A stretch of 64,000 bases of DNA from Prosthecomicrobium sp. N25 (GCF_037203705.1 NZ_JBBCAT010000002.1:62001-126000), one strand, 5' to 3'. Positions 24,937 through 34,360 are shown, counted from the stretch's first letter. The notes: a model not told the origin generated them from the sequence alone. Translations and numbers: made by a program.

Positions 24937-25500
24937 TCAGTCGGCGGGGTATTTCTCGTTGGGGTAGACACCCCAGAGGCGGGACTGCTCGATCCAGCCG
25001 CTGCGCTTCTCGACGCTGACTCGGCACATGCGGCCGTCGCAACGCTCGATGTCGACCAGAACGTTCGGTTCGACGCGGGCGACGAGGGACTGCCCGTCGG
25101 CCCGCGCGTACATCGGCACCGGCTCGGCCTTGGCCCAGGGCGAGACGAGGGCGGTGCGCTTGCCGGACAGGAAGCTCTGCTGGACCCAGCCCTCCTGGCC
25201 CTCGCTGTCGCGCACCCGGAACCAGATGTCGAACTCCTGGGTGATCTCGACCGGCAGGCCGGCGCGCAGGAAGGTCCAGGCGACCTCGTGGTCGCGGCTC
25301 GGGCCGACGCGGAAGTTCACGGGCTGCGACTTCACGCTGGCGAAGCGGGGCAGCGGAAAGCCGCTCTTCTGGCCGACCTGGCCGGTCTGCGCGCGCGCCT
25401 CGCCGGCGCCCAAGCCGACGAGAAGCACCGCCCACACGAGAATCCCCAGGGCCCCGACGAAGGCGCCGCGGACGCCGTCAGCTCTCCTCAGCCTGCGCAA
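24937..25500 (-). CDS. Exported bacterial SH3-domain protein
   Basis: About 187 residues: a basic N terminus, a hydrophobic signal segment (FVGALGILVWAVLLVGLGAG, cut near ARA), then two SH3-like repeats (PVNFRVGPSRDHEVAWTFLR, then KAEPVPMYARADGQSLVARV) ending in WGVYPNEKYPAD. Bacterial SH3 proteins bind peptidoglycan or other envelope components. I choose the TTG at 25500, with AGGAGG about 9 bases upstream; an ATG at 25584 is possible but would add 28 very basic residues before the signal. It is divergent from a 2-hydroxyacid dehydrogenase gene. Confidence 0.78.
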   Translation of the reverse strand: MRRLRRADGVRGAFVGALGILVWAVLLVGLGAGEARAQTGQVGQKSGFPLPRFASVKSQPVNFRVGPSRDHEVAWTFLRAGLPVEITQEFDIWFRVRDSEGQEGWVQQSFLSGKRTALVSPWAKAEPVPMYARADGQSLVARVEPNVLVDIERCDGRMCRVSVEKRSGWIEQSRLWGVYPNEKYPAD

Positions 25501-25726
25501 TCGCTCTCTCCTCCTCGCTGGCCCGGCCGCCGCCTGCGCGCGACGAAAAACCCGGGGGGCCCTGGTCGGCCGATCAATTGTCATTTGTGGGGCATCTGGT
25601 AGACAGGAACAACGTCGCCGTCGGCCCGACTGTGGCGCGGGTTGGTTAACGGCCGGCAAAGCCGGGCGGATGTCTGCCGTCGCGGGCCGGATGGTTCGGC
25701 CGCGGGAAGCCAGGGAGCGAGGCCTC

Positions 25727-26710
25727 ATGCCGAAGAAGCCGTTGGTCGTGGTGACCCGCAGGCTGCCGGACGTGATCGAAACCCGCATGCGGGAGCTCTT
25801 CGACGCCCGCCTCAATCACGACGACCGCCCGATGACGCAGGCCGAACTGGTCGAGGCCGCCAAGTCGGCGGACGTGCTGGTGCCGACCGTGACCGACCAC
25901 ATCGACGCGGCGGTGATCAGCCAGGCCGGGTCGCAGCTCAGGCTCGTGGCCAACTACGGCAACGGCGTCGACAACATCGACGTGCAGTCGGCGCTGAACC
26001 GCGGCATCACGGTCACCAACACCCCCGGGGTGCTGACCGAGGACACGGCCGACATGACCATGGCGCTGATCCTCGCCGTGCCGCGCCGCATGGCGGACGG
26101 CATCGAGGTGATGAAGACCGGGGAGTGGAAGGGCTGGTCGCCGACCTGGATGCTCGGGCACCGGATCTGGGGCAAGCGGCTGGGCATCATCGGGATGGGC
26201 CGGATCGGCCAAGCGGTGGCGCGGCGGGCGCGTGCCTTCGGCATGTCGATCCACTACCACAACCGCCGGCGGCTGCCGACGGTGGTGGAGGAGGAGCTGG
26301 AGGCGACCTACTGGGAGAGCCTCGACCAGATGCTCGCCCGCATGGACGTCATCTCGGTCCACTGCCCGCACACGCCGGCGACCTACCACCTCCTGTCGGC
26401 GCGGCGCCTCAAGCTCGTCCGCCCGGAGGCCTACATCGTCAACACGGCGCGCGGCGAGGTGATCGACGAGAACGCCCTGGCCCGGATGCTGGACGCCAAC
26501 GAACTGGCGGGCGCGGGCCTCGACGTCTTCGAGCACGAGCCGGCCGTCAACCCGAAGCTGGCGCGCTCGAAGCGCGTGCTGCTCCTGCCCCACATGGGAT
26601 CGGCCACCATGGAGGGCCGCATCGACATGGGCGAGCGGGTGATCATCAACATCAAGACCTTCATGGACGGGCACCGGCCGCCGGACCGCGTGCTGCCGTC
26701 CATGCTCTGA
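25727..26710 (+). CDS. D-2-hydroxyacid dehydrogenase (glyoxylate/hydroxypyruvate reductase type)
   Basis: A 327-residue NAD(P)-dependent dehydrogenase. The cofactor loop is GIIGMGRIGQAVARRARAFG, followed by HYHNRRRLP, whose Arg residues suggest NADPH. The catalytic Arg is in VNTARGEVID, Glu in DVFEHEPAVNP and His in LLPHMGSAT. The glyoxylate reductase pattern LVANYGNGVDNID is clear. The ATG at 25727 has GGGAG upstream; the longer open frame before it overlaps the divergent SH3 gene. It should reduce glyoxylate or hydroxypyruvate in the cytoplasm. Confidence 0.93.
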   Translation: MPKKPLVVVTRRLPDVIETRMRELFDARLNHDDRPMTQAELVEAAKSADVLVPTVTDHIDAAVISQAGSQLRLVANYGNGVDNIDVQSALNRGITVTNTPGVLTEDTADMTMALILAVPRRMADGIEVMKTGEWKGWSPTWMLGHRIWGKRLGIIGMGRIGQAVARRARAFGMSIHYHNRRRLPTVVEEELEATYWESLDQMLARMDVISVHCPHTPATYHLLSARRLKLVRPEAYIVNTARGEVIDENALARMLDANELAGAGLDVFEHEPAVNPKLARSKRVLLLPHMGSATMEGRIDMGERVIINIKTFMDGHRPPDRVLPSML

Positions 26711-26864
26711 GGCCGGCGAGCGGCCGGCGGCGGCCGGTCCGCTGTGACGGGATTGCGACGGCAGGCCCCATCCTTGTCAGGATCACGTTAGGGCAATTGC
26801 ATCCGTGCCGGCGGTTCCTATACTCCCGGGCGAGCCGAGGGACGGCGCTCGGGGAGGGACATCG

Positions 26865-27272
26865 GTGGGGCAGAAGACGGTCATCATGGCGGGCGCGATC
26901 GGCGCGTTGGTGCTGGCGGGGCCCGCGGGGGCCCAGGCGCCCAAGCCGGCCGAGAAGCTGCCGGAGAAGCTGACCGGCGACCAAATCAAGGAGACCTGGT
27001 TCAACGGCAAGCCCTTCACGGCGACCGCGCCGGACGGGACGGCCTTCCTGATGACCTTCACGGCCGACGGAAAGTCGAGCCGCAAGCCGGCCGAAAAGAA
27101 GAAGGGTCTGGTGAGCGCCGCCGGCTTCTGGCGCGTCATCGCGGAGGGCTACTGCTCGCGCTGGTCCGGCCAGAACCGCGAGAAGTGCTTCAACGTGCGG
27201 CCTGACCCGGACAACGGCGGCCAGGTCATCGTGCGTTTCGGGCCGCAGCTGGTGGCGACCTGGAAGCGCTGA
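26865..27272 (+). CDS. Small exported protein, unknown function (135 aa)
   Basis: I do not recognise a family by name. The start is taken as the GTG at 26865, since GGAGGGACATCG lies just upstream; an ATG at 26886 is possible but would shorten the signal peptide. A Sec signal ends near GPAGAQA (residue 25). The mature part has ITGD-type charged helices (LTGDQIKETWFNGKPF), a beta-rich core and two Cys in GYCSRWSGQNREKCF, likely a disulfide, fitting a periplasmic protein. It is convergent with an SDR gene, with a hairpin between them. Confidence 0.72.
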   Translation: MGQKTVIMAGAIGALVLAGPAGAQAPKPAEKLPEKLTGDQIKETWFNGKPFTATAPDGTAFLMTFTADGKSSRKPAEKKKGLVSAAGFWRVIAEGYCSRWSGQNREKCFNVRPDPDNGGQVIVRFGPQLVATWKR

Positions 27273-27274
27273 GG

Positions 27275-27291
27275 CTCGGCGTAGCGCCGAG
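27275..27291. terminator. Bidirectional hairpin between convergent genes
   Basis: A perfect 7-bp stem CTCGGCG-TAG-CGCCGAG between the convergent genes ending at 27272 and 27294. There is no U-tract on either side, so termination would be weak or Rho-assisted. Confidence 0.45.
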
Positions 27292-27293
27292 GC

Positions 27294-28238
27294 TCAGCCG
27301 CCGATTCGCTTGAATCGCGGGCTCGCCTCCTCGCGATCCTCCGGGCCGCCGGCCCAGGTGCCCGAGGTCCACAGGGCCGTCAGGCCTTCCCGGTAGGTCG
27401 GATAGGCGAGCCGGACGCCCAGGTCCTCGCGCAGGCGGCGGTTGCCGACCCGCTTGTTCTCGCCCCAGAAGGTCCGCGCCATGGGCGACAGCTCGGCCTC
27501 GTCGAAGGGCACCTCCGGGGGCGGCTCGATCCCCATCAGGCCGGCCGCGAAGGCGATCGGATCCTGGGGCGGGGCGGGCTCGTCGTCGGCGACGTTGACG
27601 GGGCCGCCGACCGCGCCGAGCGCGGCAGCCGCGGTGACGGCCGCGATGTCCTCGACATGGATGCGGTTGAAGACTTGGCCGGGGCGGACGACCCGCTTGG
27701 CGGTGCCGTTCGCCAAGTTGAGGAAGGCGTTGCGGCCCGGCCCGTAGATGCCGGCGAGCCGCAGGAGCGCGACCGGCACACTCCCCGCCTCGCCCACCGC
27801 CGTCCAGGCCCGCTCGGCATCCACGCGCCAGCGGGTGCGCTCCGAGGCGGGCGCCGGCGGCGTCTCGTCGTCGACCCAGGCGCCGCCGGTGTCGCCGTAG
27901 ACCCCGACCGTCGAGTAGTAGCCGATCCAGCGCAGGCGGCCGGAGGCGGCGGCGCGGGCGAGGTCCCCGGCATGATGGCGCAGGAAGGGATCGCCGTCCC
28001 GATCGGGGCCGGCGGATGCGAGGATGTGGGTGGCGGAGGCGATCGCCTCAGCGAGGGCGGCGGACGGGGCCGTGCCGTCGTAGGGGATGCTGCCGATACC
28101 GCGTTCGCCGGACCGCACCGCCTTGGCGGGGTCGCGCGTGGTGCCGGTCAGGGTGGCGCAGCCGGGGCGGAGCCGGTCCACCGCATGTCGGGCCGAATAG
28201 CCCAGGCCGAGGGCGAGGAGGACTAATGGAGTGGACAT
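27294..28238 (-). CDS. NAD-dependent epimerase/dehydratase, SDR superfamily (YeeZ-like)
   Basis: A 314-residue atypical extended SDR. It begins MSTPLVLLALGLGYSARHAV; the GLGYSA loop stands where YeeZ-like proteins have GxGYxG. STVGVYGDTGG with the following WRVDAERAW places the usual active-site Ser region, and LRLAGIYGPGRNAFLNL is the hallmark of the NAD-binding epimerases. The substrate is unknown. The start is ATG 28238 or GTG 28244; neither has a good ribosome site. The GTG overlaps the stop codon of the upstream AT-rich ATPase gene. Confidence 0.85.
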   Translation of the reverse strand: MSTPLVLLALGLGYSARHAVDRLRPGCATLTGTTRDPAKAVRSGERGIGSIPYDGTAPSAALAEAIASATHILASAGPDRDGDPFLRHHAGDLARAAASGRLRWIGYYSTVGVYGDTGGAWVDDETPPAPASERTRWRVDAERAWTAVGEAGSVPVALLRLAGIYGPGRNAFLNLANGTAKRVVRPGQVFNRIHVEDIAAVTAAAALGAVGGPVNVADDEPAPPQDPIAFAAGLMGIEPPPEVPFDEAELSPMARTFWGENKRVGNRRLREDLGVRLAYPTYREGLTALWTSGTWAGGPEDREEASPRFKRIGG

Positions 28239-28240
28239 GT

Positions 28241-29677
28241 TCACCCTGGTTCGACCAAATTTGACGCTTGCTCCAGATCAGTGGCCACTTTCATTCCTAG
28301 AGCGTAGCAGTATAATGCCGTTGGTACAATGGATATACTGAATTCATCGACGTCTACTTTTGTACTTATGGTTTTGGACGTGAATAGTAAAGCTCTTAGA
28401 GATCTGTGTTTACGCGCAAACGCTATCAGATGTCTAGTCTGCTGACGCAGATCTGACTTAATTCGATCCGACCACTTGATTTCACCAATCCAGTGAGGGC
28501 GTTCGTCCTCCTGAGTCAAAAATACCAGATCGACTTCCCCCTCGTTCTTCCAGCGTGCGTAGCGAAGCCGACGGGCTGCCGGCGAGTGCTGGAACTGCGA
28601 GAAAACGGCCGACTCCGCAAGATGCCCAATACGATCCGTATCAGTGTAGTCAATGGGCCCGAAGAGAGCCGCGCGCATCGAAGGATTATTTAAATATATC
28701 TTGAAATTACGCTCCCTCTGGAGCGATCTGCAGTTCTCGTCCATGGTCTGAAGCTTGATGATCAGAAACGCACTCTCTAGATACTCGATATAGCGCTTTA
28801 TTGTCGGCTTCGCCAAACCAGAGGCTTGCGAAATTTTTTCCAAGCTTGCCTCATTACCTGCATTATAAGCAAGGAACGAGAAAAGACGATTCAACTCCTG
28901 AATCTCATTTATTCCATATAAGCTGGGTAAGTCCTTAAGTAATACTTTGTCGATAATGTCATTTCGGATATACTGCTCCGCATTGGAACGCACATGGTCA
29001 TTCAATACCGCTTCCGGGTATCCGCCGTAATTCAGATAGTCAACAAAAGTCCGATTTAGAGCTTCAATATCATTCACGACGTACGAATTGTGTCCAGATG
29101 AACGTACATACTTATTTTCGATACCCAAGAATTCTTGGTATTCGTAGAAAGTAAGAGGTGGAAGCATGAACTCCGAAAAACGTCCTGCGCCGGACTCTTT
29201 ACTTTTGAGCCTAAGTGCCGCCGCGGCCGATCCAGTGACGACGAATTTAATATTGGGATACGTATCGACTAGATCCTTAAGGTGTATCTCCCAATCTTTC
29301 AGGTACTGGATCTCATCAAACACTACGATGTATCTGTCCGAATTCGAAAAACTCTTGAAAAATTTCAAGTACCGTTCTAGCGGGTAGCCAGCATAGATTG
29401 GTGCATCAATGCTGGCATATAAGATGTTCTGCCTTGGAAATCCGCGTCCGATCGCCTCAGCGATCATCTGTCGGATCATTACAGTCTTGCCAACTCGCCG
29501 AGGGCCCAGCAAAACTGCAGCACGTCGCACTTCAAAATTCAGGGCGAGAGCTGAGAAGCTTCGATAATAAATTCTCTTTGGAAAACGCGGATCTACGACT
29601 TCAACGTTCTCATCTGTCCACCAAGGATTGTCTCGATCGGCTCTTCGCTCGATGTCCAATTCGGAAATGGCATACAT
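28241..29677 (-). CDS. AAA+ ATPase with DUF4143/PD-(D/E)xK-like C terminus, AT-rich insert
   Basis: A 478-residue protein of the AAA_14/DUF4143 group. Walker A is LLGPRRVGKTVMIRQM near residue 60 and Walker B is YIVVFDEIQYL near 120. A winged-helix segment follows (KISQASGLAKPTIKRYIEYL, about residue 290). The C-terminal third has GEVDLVF and IGEIKW, which fit an E-x-D...E-x-K nuclease-like core. Its base composition differs from its surroundings: the 60 bases from 28801 hold 29 G/C, against 44 of 60 from 27301. It was probably acquired by transfer. The stop codon overlaps the GTG of the SDR gene. Cellular role unknown. Confidence 0.85.
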   Translation of the reverse strand: MYAISELDIERRADRDNPWWTDENVEVVDPRFPKRIYYRSFSALALNFEVRRAAVLLGPRRVGKTVMIRQMIAEAIGRGFPRQNILYASIDAPIYAGYPLERYLKFFKSFSNSDRYIVVFDEIQYLKDWEIHLKDLVDTYPNIKFVVTGSAAAALRLKSKESGAGRFSEFMLPPLTFYEYQEFLGIENKYVRSSGHNSYVVNDIEALNRTFVDYLNYGGYPEAVLNDHVRSNAEQYIRNDIIDKVLLKDLPSLYGINEIQELNRLFSFLAYNAGNEASLEKISQASGLAKPTIKRYIEYLESAFLIIKLQTMDENCRSLQRERNFKIYLNNPSMRAALFGPIDYTDTDRIGHLAESAVFSQFQHSPAARRLRYARWKNEGEVDLVFLTQEDERPHWIGEIKWSDRIKSDLRQQTRHLIAFARKHRSLRALLFTSKTISTKVDVDEFSISIVPTALYCYALGMKVATDLEQASNLVEPG

Positions 29678-29716
29678 AGATCACCAATAAGCGCAGTCCT
29701 CTTTATCTAATTGAGA

Positions 29717-29766
29717 CACTATCGGTATGGCTCTGATTCGCAAGAGTTTTTTTGCGTGCGATAGTG
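29717..29766. promoter_or_regulatory. Nested inverted repeat upstream of the ATPase gene
   Basis: CACTATCG (29717-29724) and CGATAGTG (29759-29766) are perfect 8-base inverted arms. Between them a second, smaller pair CGCAA...TTGCG (29739-29756) encloses a T7 run. It lies 40-90 bases upstream of the ATPase start codon. It could be an autoregulatory operator, a plus-strand terminator, or the scar of an insertion; the sequence alone does not decide. Confidence 0.35.
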
Positions 29767-29790
29767 ACATCTCCCCATTCTTGATCGAAT

Positions 29791-29821
29791 GGCAGGCGCT
29801 TGGTGTCCCCAAGCGCCTGCC
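29791..29821 (-). terminator. Long hairpin downstream of pnp
   Basis: A perfect 13-bp stem GGCAGGCGCTTGG / CCAAGCGCCTGCC with a 5-base loop, 20 bases after the pnp stop. There is no U-tract on the minus strand (ATTCGATC follows), so it may serve RNA 3'-end protection as much as termination. It marks the native edge next to the AT-rich insert. Confidence 0.6.
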
Positions 29822-29841
29822 AAAACAACATTCAGCGCAGA

Positions 29842-31983
29842 TCACTCCGCCGCCTTGCCCTCGCCGGCGTCCTGCTTGATCTCCTCGCCGGTCTTCTGGT
29901 CGACGACCTTCATGGAGAGGCGGACCTTGCCGCGCTCGTCGAAGCCGAGGAGCTTGACCCAGACCTTGTCGCCTTCCTTGACCACGTCCTTGACGTTCGC
30001 GACCTTCTTGGGGGCGAGCTGGGAGATGTGGACGAGGCCGTCGCGCGAGCCGAAGAAGTTCACGAAGGCGCCGAACTCCATGCACTTGACGACCGTGCCC
30101 TCGTAGACCTGGCCGACCTCGGGCTCCGCCGCGATCGACTTGATCCAGTTGACGGCGGCCTTGATGGCCTTCTGGTCGGAGGACGAGACCTTGACGGTGC
30201 CATCGTCCGAGATGTCCACCTTGGCGCCGGTCTTCTCGACGATCTCGCGGATCACCTTGCCGCCCGAGCCGATCACTTCGCGGATCTTGTCGGTCGGGAT
30301 CTTCATGGTCTCGATGCGCGGGGCGAACTCGCCGAGCTCGGCGCGCGGGCGGGTGATCGCCTTGGCCATCTCGCCGAGGATGTGCAGCCGGCCGTCCTTG
30401 GCCTGGCCGAGGGCGACCCGCATGATCTCCTCGGTGATGCCCTGGATCTTGATGTCCATCTGCAGCGAGGTGACGCCGTTCTCGGTGCCGGCGACCTTGA
30501 AGTCCATGTCGCCGAGATGGTCCTCGTCGCCCAGGATGTCGGAGAGGACCGCGTAGCGCTCGCCCTCCAGGATCAGGCCCATGGCGATGCCGGCGACCGG
30601 GTTCTTGAGCGGCACGCCCGCGTCCATGAGGGCGAGGGACGAGCCGCAGACGGTCGCCATCGAGGAGGAGCCGTTCGACTCGGTGATCTCCGACACGACG
30701 CGGATCGTGTAGGGGAAGTCGTGGTGGAGCGGCAGCATCGGGCGGACGGCGCGCCAGGCGAGCTTGCCGTGGCCGATCTCGCGGCGGCCGGGCGAGCCCA
30801 TGCGGCCGGTCTCGCCGACCGAGTAGGGCGGGAAGTTGTAGTGGAGCAGGAAGCGCTCTTTGTAGGTCCCCTCGAGGCTGTCGATGAACTGCTCGTCCTC
30901 GCCGGTGCCGAGGGTCGCGACCACGAGGGCCTGCGTCTCGCCGCGGGTGAAGAGGGCCGAGCCGTGGGTGCGCGGCAGGACGCCGACCTCCGACACGATC
31001 GGACGGACGGTCCGGACGTCGCGGCCGTCGATGCGGCTGCCGGTGTCGAGGATGTTCCAGCGCACGATCTTGGCCTGGAGCTCCTTGAAGACGGTCGCCA
31101 CCGTCTCCTTGTCGTACTTGCCGTCGCCGTCCTCCTTGGAGACCATGGCCTCCATGACCCGGGCCTTGACGGCGTCGACGGCAGCGTAGCGCACCTGCTT
31201 CTGGGTGTTCATGTAGGCGGCGCGCAGGTCGGCCTCGGCGATGGCGAGCATCGCCTGCTCGACCGCCGAGTAGTCCTTCGGCTGGAAGTCGCGCGGCTCC
31301 TTGGCGGCCTTCTCGGCAAGCCGGATGATCGCCTCGATCACGGGCTGGAAGCCGCGGTGGCCGAACATGACGGCGCCGAGCATGATGTCCTCGGGCAGTT
31401 CCTGCGCCTCGGACTCGACCATCAGGACCGCGTCCTGGGTGCCGGCAACGACGAGGTCGAGCTGGCTGTCGCCCTTCTGGTCAATCAGGGTGTTGAGGAC
31501 GTACTCGCCGTTGATGTAGCCGACGCGGGCGGCGCCGACCGGGCCCATGAAGGGCACGCCGGAGAGCGTCAGGGCGGCGGAAGCCGCCACCATCGCCACC
31601 ATGTCGGGGTTGTTCTCGAGGTCGTGCGACAGCACGGTGACGATCACCTGCGTGTCGTTCTTGTAGCCCTCGACGAAAAGCGGGCGGATCGGACGGTCGA
31701 TCAGGCGCGAGACGAGCGTCTCGTTCTCGCTCGGGCGGCCTTCGCGCTTGAAGTAGCCGCCGGGGATCTTGCCGGCCGCGAAGGTCTTCTCCTGATAGTT
31801 GACCGTCAGGGGAAAGAAGTCCTGGCCGGCCTTCGGCTCCTTGGCGGAGACCACGGTGGCGAGGACGGTGGTGTCACCATAGGTGGCGAGGACGGCGCCG
31901 TCGGCCTGGCGGGCCATGCGGCCCGTCTCGAGGACGAGGGTGCGGCCGCCCCAATCGATGACTTCGCGATGAATGTCGAACAT
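29842..31983 (-). CDS. pnp: Polyribonucleotide nucleotidyltransferase (PNPase)
   Basis: A 713-residue phosphorolytic 3'-5' exoribonuclease, close to the E. coli length (711). Two RNase PH domains are seen, each with its features: [22 protein letters not shown] at the first, and [20 protein letters not shown] at the second, with [20 protein letters not shown] as the catalytic block. The KH domain ([22 protein letters not shown]) and S1 domain ([19 protein letters not shown]) follow. The start is the ATG at 31983 ([12 protein letters not shown]). It usually follows rpsO, as here; rpsO ends 268 bp upstream. Confidence 0.97.
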   Translation of the reverse strand: MFDIHREVIDWGGRTLVLETGRMARQADGAVLATYGDTTVLATVVSAKEPKAGQDFFPLTVNYQEKTFAAGKIPGGYFKREGRPSENETLVSRLIDRPIRPLFVEGYKNDTQVIVTVLSHDLENNPDMVAMVAASAALTLSGVPFMGPVGAARVGYINGEYVLNTLIDQKGDSQLDLVVAGTQDAVLMVESEAQELPEDIMLGAVMFGHRGFQPVIEAIIRLAEKAAKEPRDFQPKDYSAVEQAMLAIAEADLRAAYMNTQKQVRYAAVDAVKARVMEAMVSKEDGDGKYDKETVATVFKELQAKIVRWNILDTGSRIDGRDVRTVRPIVSEVGVLPRTHGSALFTRGETQALVVATLGTGEDEQFIDSLEGTYKERFLLHYNFPPYSVGETGRMGSPGRREIGHGKLAWRAVRPMLPLHHDFPYTIRVVSEITESNGSSSMATVCGSSLALMDAGVPLKNPVAGIAMGLILEGERYAVLSDILGDEDHLGDMDFKVAGTENGVTSLQMDIKIQGITEEIMRVALGQAKDGRLHILGEMAKAITRPRAELGEFAPRIETMKIPTDKIREVIGSGGKVIREIVEKTGAKVDISDDGTVKVSSSDQKAIKAAVNWIKSIAAEPEVGQVYEGTVVKCMEFGAFVNFFGSRDGLVHISQLAPKKVANVKDVVKEGDKVWVKLLGFDERGKVRLSMKVVDQKTGEEIKQDAGEGKAAE

Positions 31984-32228
31984 GGTTGGTTGTCTACCCT
32001 GGGCAGAAACACGCAGAGCCATGAGCAAGACGGCGGGAAACTCCCTCGCGTCGCGGCCCCATGGCCGCCACGAGAGTATCCTGCGATCCTGCCATGGCTC
32101 CTGTCGTGTCGATCAATCGATGGCGGGCCGGCCCCATGCCGCCCCGACCCGTGGTCCGATCCGGATCGCCGGCGGCCCCTACTCGGCCTACCCCGGTCCA
32201 TCCGGATCCGCGCCGCCGCGGCGGCGCT

Positions 32229-32244
32229 GGCGCCGCGAGGCGCC
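32229..32244 (-). terminator. Hairpin after rpsO
   Basis: GGCGCC-GCGA-GGCGCC, 6 bases after the rpsO stop, with another GC-rich inverted repeat (GCCGCCGCGGCGGC) 10-20 bases further on. There is no U-tract. In many bacteria the rpsO-pnp junction holds a partial terminator, which this probably represents. Confidence 0.45.
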
Positions 32245-32250
32245 GTTGCG

Positions 32251-32520
32251 TCAGCGACGCAGGCCGAGCTTGGCCACGAGCGTCCGGTAGCGCGCCTCTT
32301 CCTTGCTCTTCAGGTAGTCGAGGAGGCTGCGGCGCTGGCTGACCATCTTCAGGAGGCCGCGGCGGGAGTGGTTGTCCTTGCCGTGGCTCTTGAAGTGCTC
32401 GGTGAGATTCGCGATGCGCTCGGAGAGGATCGCGACCTGGACCTCCGGCGAGCCGGTGTCGCCGGCGGAAGACCCGTATTCCTTGATGAGCGCCTGCTTG
32501 CGCTCGGCCGTGATCGACAT
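32251..32520 (-). CDS. rpsO: Small ribosomal subunit protein S15
   Basis: An 89-residue S15, the standard length, which binds helices 20-22 of 16S rRNA. The core signature [19 protein letters not shown] and [20 protein letters not shown] are intact. The start [12 protein letters not shown] at 32520 is the family start, with GGGGGCTC... reading GAGCCCCCG upstream on the coding strand and AAGGAGCCCCCG as ribosome site. It precedes pnp in the usual order, but truB, which normally comes just before rpsO, is 2.1 kb away because two genes lie between them. Confidence 0.97.
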   Translation of the reverse strand: MSITAERKQALIKEYGSSAGDTGSPEVQVAILSERIANLTEHFKSHGKDNHSRRGLLKMVSQRRSLLDYLKSKEEARYRTLVAKLGLRR

Positions 32521-32824
32521 CGGGGGCTCCTTGTCATCTGGAGTGAACGGCCCGGCCGGGATGTCGTCCAGCCGGGTCGGAAAATGCCGATGGCGCGCTC
32601 GGGGCATGCCCGGGCGCGCGCGGCGGGGTCCTTATGCACGAAACACCAGGGGAGCGCCACCGGATTCGTCGGCCAGCTGCGCCTGTCTCCGGAGATTCGC
32701 GCCGTCATCGGCGCAATGCGCATAAAAATCGACAGATACCCCGGAGTTTACACGGACGAACTTACGCAACGTTAGTGGGCGCGAGGCACATCTGGTGGTC
32801 GATGTTCCGTAAGGAGATGCACCG
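32521..32824. other. Divergent intergenic region between rpsO and the TadG-like gene
   Basis: No gene is supported. It must hold the rpsO leader on the minus strand (GC-rich, 32521-32640) and the promoter of the plus-strand TadG-like gene in the AT-richer part (32700-32790). No promoter pair is convincing. AAGGAG at 32812-32817 is the ribosome site of the TadG-like gene. Confidence 0.35.
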
Positions 32825-34321
32825 ATGTCCCGAGCCAACCGGCCGACCTTCGCCCGCGACGAGCGGGGAGGCATTGCGATCGCGTTCGCTCTTCTGCTGC
32901 TGCCCATCCTGGTCGCCATGGGCTGCGCCATCGACTACGGCCGTGCGGTCGCTTTCAAGACCCGCTTCCAGGCCGCTGCCGATGACGGGGCACTCGCGGT
33001 GCTCTCTCCCGACTTCAAGGAGCAGGGAGCGAACGCGGTCGGCAGCGACTTCTTCCTCGCCAACTTGGCCCAGACCGACCTGTCGATGCTCGTCGGCCCA
33101 CCCAAGGTTACCGTGTCCAAGTCGAGCGTGAACGGGATCGTGACCTCGACCGTCGCCTTCGAGGCGTCGATCGCGACGACATTCCTGAAGATCGCCCAAG
33201 TCGACAGTATCCAAATCGCCGGGTCGGCGACGGCCGAAAACGGCACGAAGAAGTACATCGACATCCATGTCCTGCTGGACTCCTCGGACTCCATGGGAGT
33301 CGGAGCCTCGGAGGCGGATCGTCTGCTGCTGCGGCAGGTGTCGGCCAAGAAAAAGGCCGAGCTTCGGGACGCGGCCATCGACAAGTTGAAGCCCGGAGAG
33401 ACGCTGACGGCCACCTACCTCTACGCCGACACGGAGGATACGACCATCCCGGGCTTCACGTTCCTTGGCTACGACAAGCTCGGTAAGGGCCTCACAGGCT
33501 GCGAGTTCGCCTGTCATACGAAGACGTTCAACTACAGCGGTACGATGGAGTCGCTGGCACACGACGCCGGGGTCACCCTCCGCTTCAACGTGGCCAAGGC
33601 GGGCATCAAACAGGTTTCGACGCTGGCGGCCGCCGCCAAGGCGCAAGACACCTATGTGCGCATGGGACTGAGCACGTTCAGCACGACGCTGGTCAAGCAC
33701 CTCGACCCGAATGCCGATCTGAACGCCTTCCAGAACAAGATCTCGAACGCCGCGGACGTCACTCTGGGCTCCGGCGGGACAGCGTCCGAATCCTACAAGG
33801 CGAAGTTCACCTTGTGGAACAACTGCTGGAACGGGTACGCCAACACGTTCTTCGACATGGTCGCGCCGGAGTTCGCCGGCAATCTCGCCAAATGGCGGGA
33901 CAAGGCGGCCTCGAAGGAGACCGCAGAACGGGTTCCCACGCAAGTCGTTCTCCTGGTCACCGACGGACTGAAGTCGCAGAACTGCGCCTCCAGCGCCGGT
34001 TCGGGCGGCCGGGAGGCGGTTTTCCCGATCCGGCCGGCAGACTGCGCCAAGCTGAAGGCCACAGGCGCCCAGGTGGCGGTCGTGTACACCGAATACATCA
34101 ACTCGCCCCTGCCGACCTACAAGTCGCACGCGCGCCATGCCGTCGAGGAGGCGCAGGCCTACCCTTACGCTGACACTTCGAAGAGCTCGGGCATCGAGAA
34201 GAACCTGAGAGCCTGCGCGACTCCCGGGCTGTTCGCCAAGGGCAAGGAACCCGCGGAGATCGACGCTGCCTTCAAGACCGTGTTCGAGAACATCAGGATC
34301 ACGCCGTTCCTGTCGCACTGA
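32825..34321 (+). CDS. TadG-like pilus-assembly protein with von Willebrand A domain
   Basis: A 498-residue protein. The N terminus has a TadE/TadG signature: DERGGIAIAFALLLLPILVA forms one membrane helix and is followed by AIDYGRAVAFKTRFQAAADD. The rest is extracytoplasmic: a vWA domain with the MIDAS motif LLDSSDSMGV (D-x-S-x-S) near residue 157, and VVLLVTDGLKSQNCASSAG near 378, with pairs of Cys that may form disulfides. Such proteins are linked to Flp pilus secretion or act as surface adhesins. No other tad genes are near. AAGGAG lies 7 bases before the ATG. Confidence 0.87.
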   Translation: MSRANRPTFARDERGGIAIAFALLLLPILVAMGCAIDYGRAVAFKTRFQAAADDGALAVLSPDFKEQGANAVGSDFFLANLAQTDLSMLVGPPKVTVSKSSVNGIVTSTVAFEASIATTFLKIAQVDSIQIAGSATAENGTKKYIDIHVLLDSSDSMGVGASEADRLLLRQVSAKKKAELRDAAIDKLKPGETLTATYLYADTEDTTIPGFTFLGYDKLGKGLTGCEFACHTKTFNYSGTMESLAHDAGVTLRFNVAKAGIKQVSTLAAAAKAQDTYVRMGLSTFSTTLVKHLDPNADLNAFQNKISNAADVTLGSGGTASESYKAKFTLWNNCWNGYANTFFDMVAPEFAGNLAKWRDKAASKETAERVPTQVVLLVTDGLKSQNCASSAGSGGREAVFPIRPADCAKLKATGAQVAVVYTEYINSPLPTYKSHARHAVEEAQAYPYADTSKSSGIEKNLRACATPGLFAKGKEPAEIDAAFKTVFENIRITPFLSH

Positions 34322-34360
34322 TCGGCGTCCCGGCCGGCGGCGTACGGCGCCCGGCCCGGT

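Noticed and set aside
28244-29840. Insertion sequence or integrated element
   Set aside because: Composition suggests transfer, but there is no transposase, integrase, terminal inverted repeat or clear target duplication at the edges.
29800-32775. A plus-strand open frame of nearly 1000 codons opposite pnp and rpsO
   Set aside because: Shadow of pnp, with the same kind of low-complexity translation.
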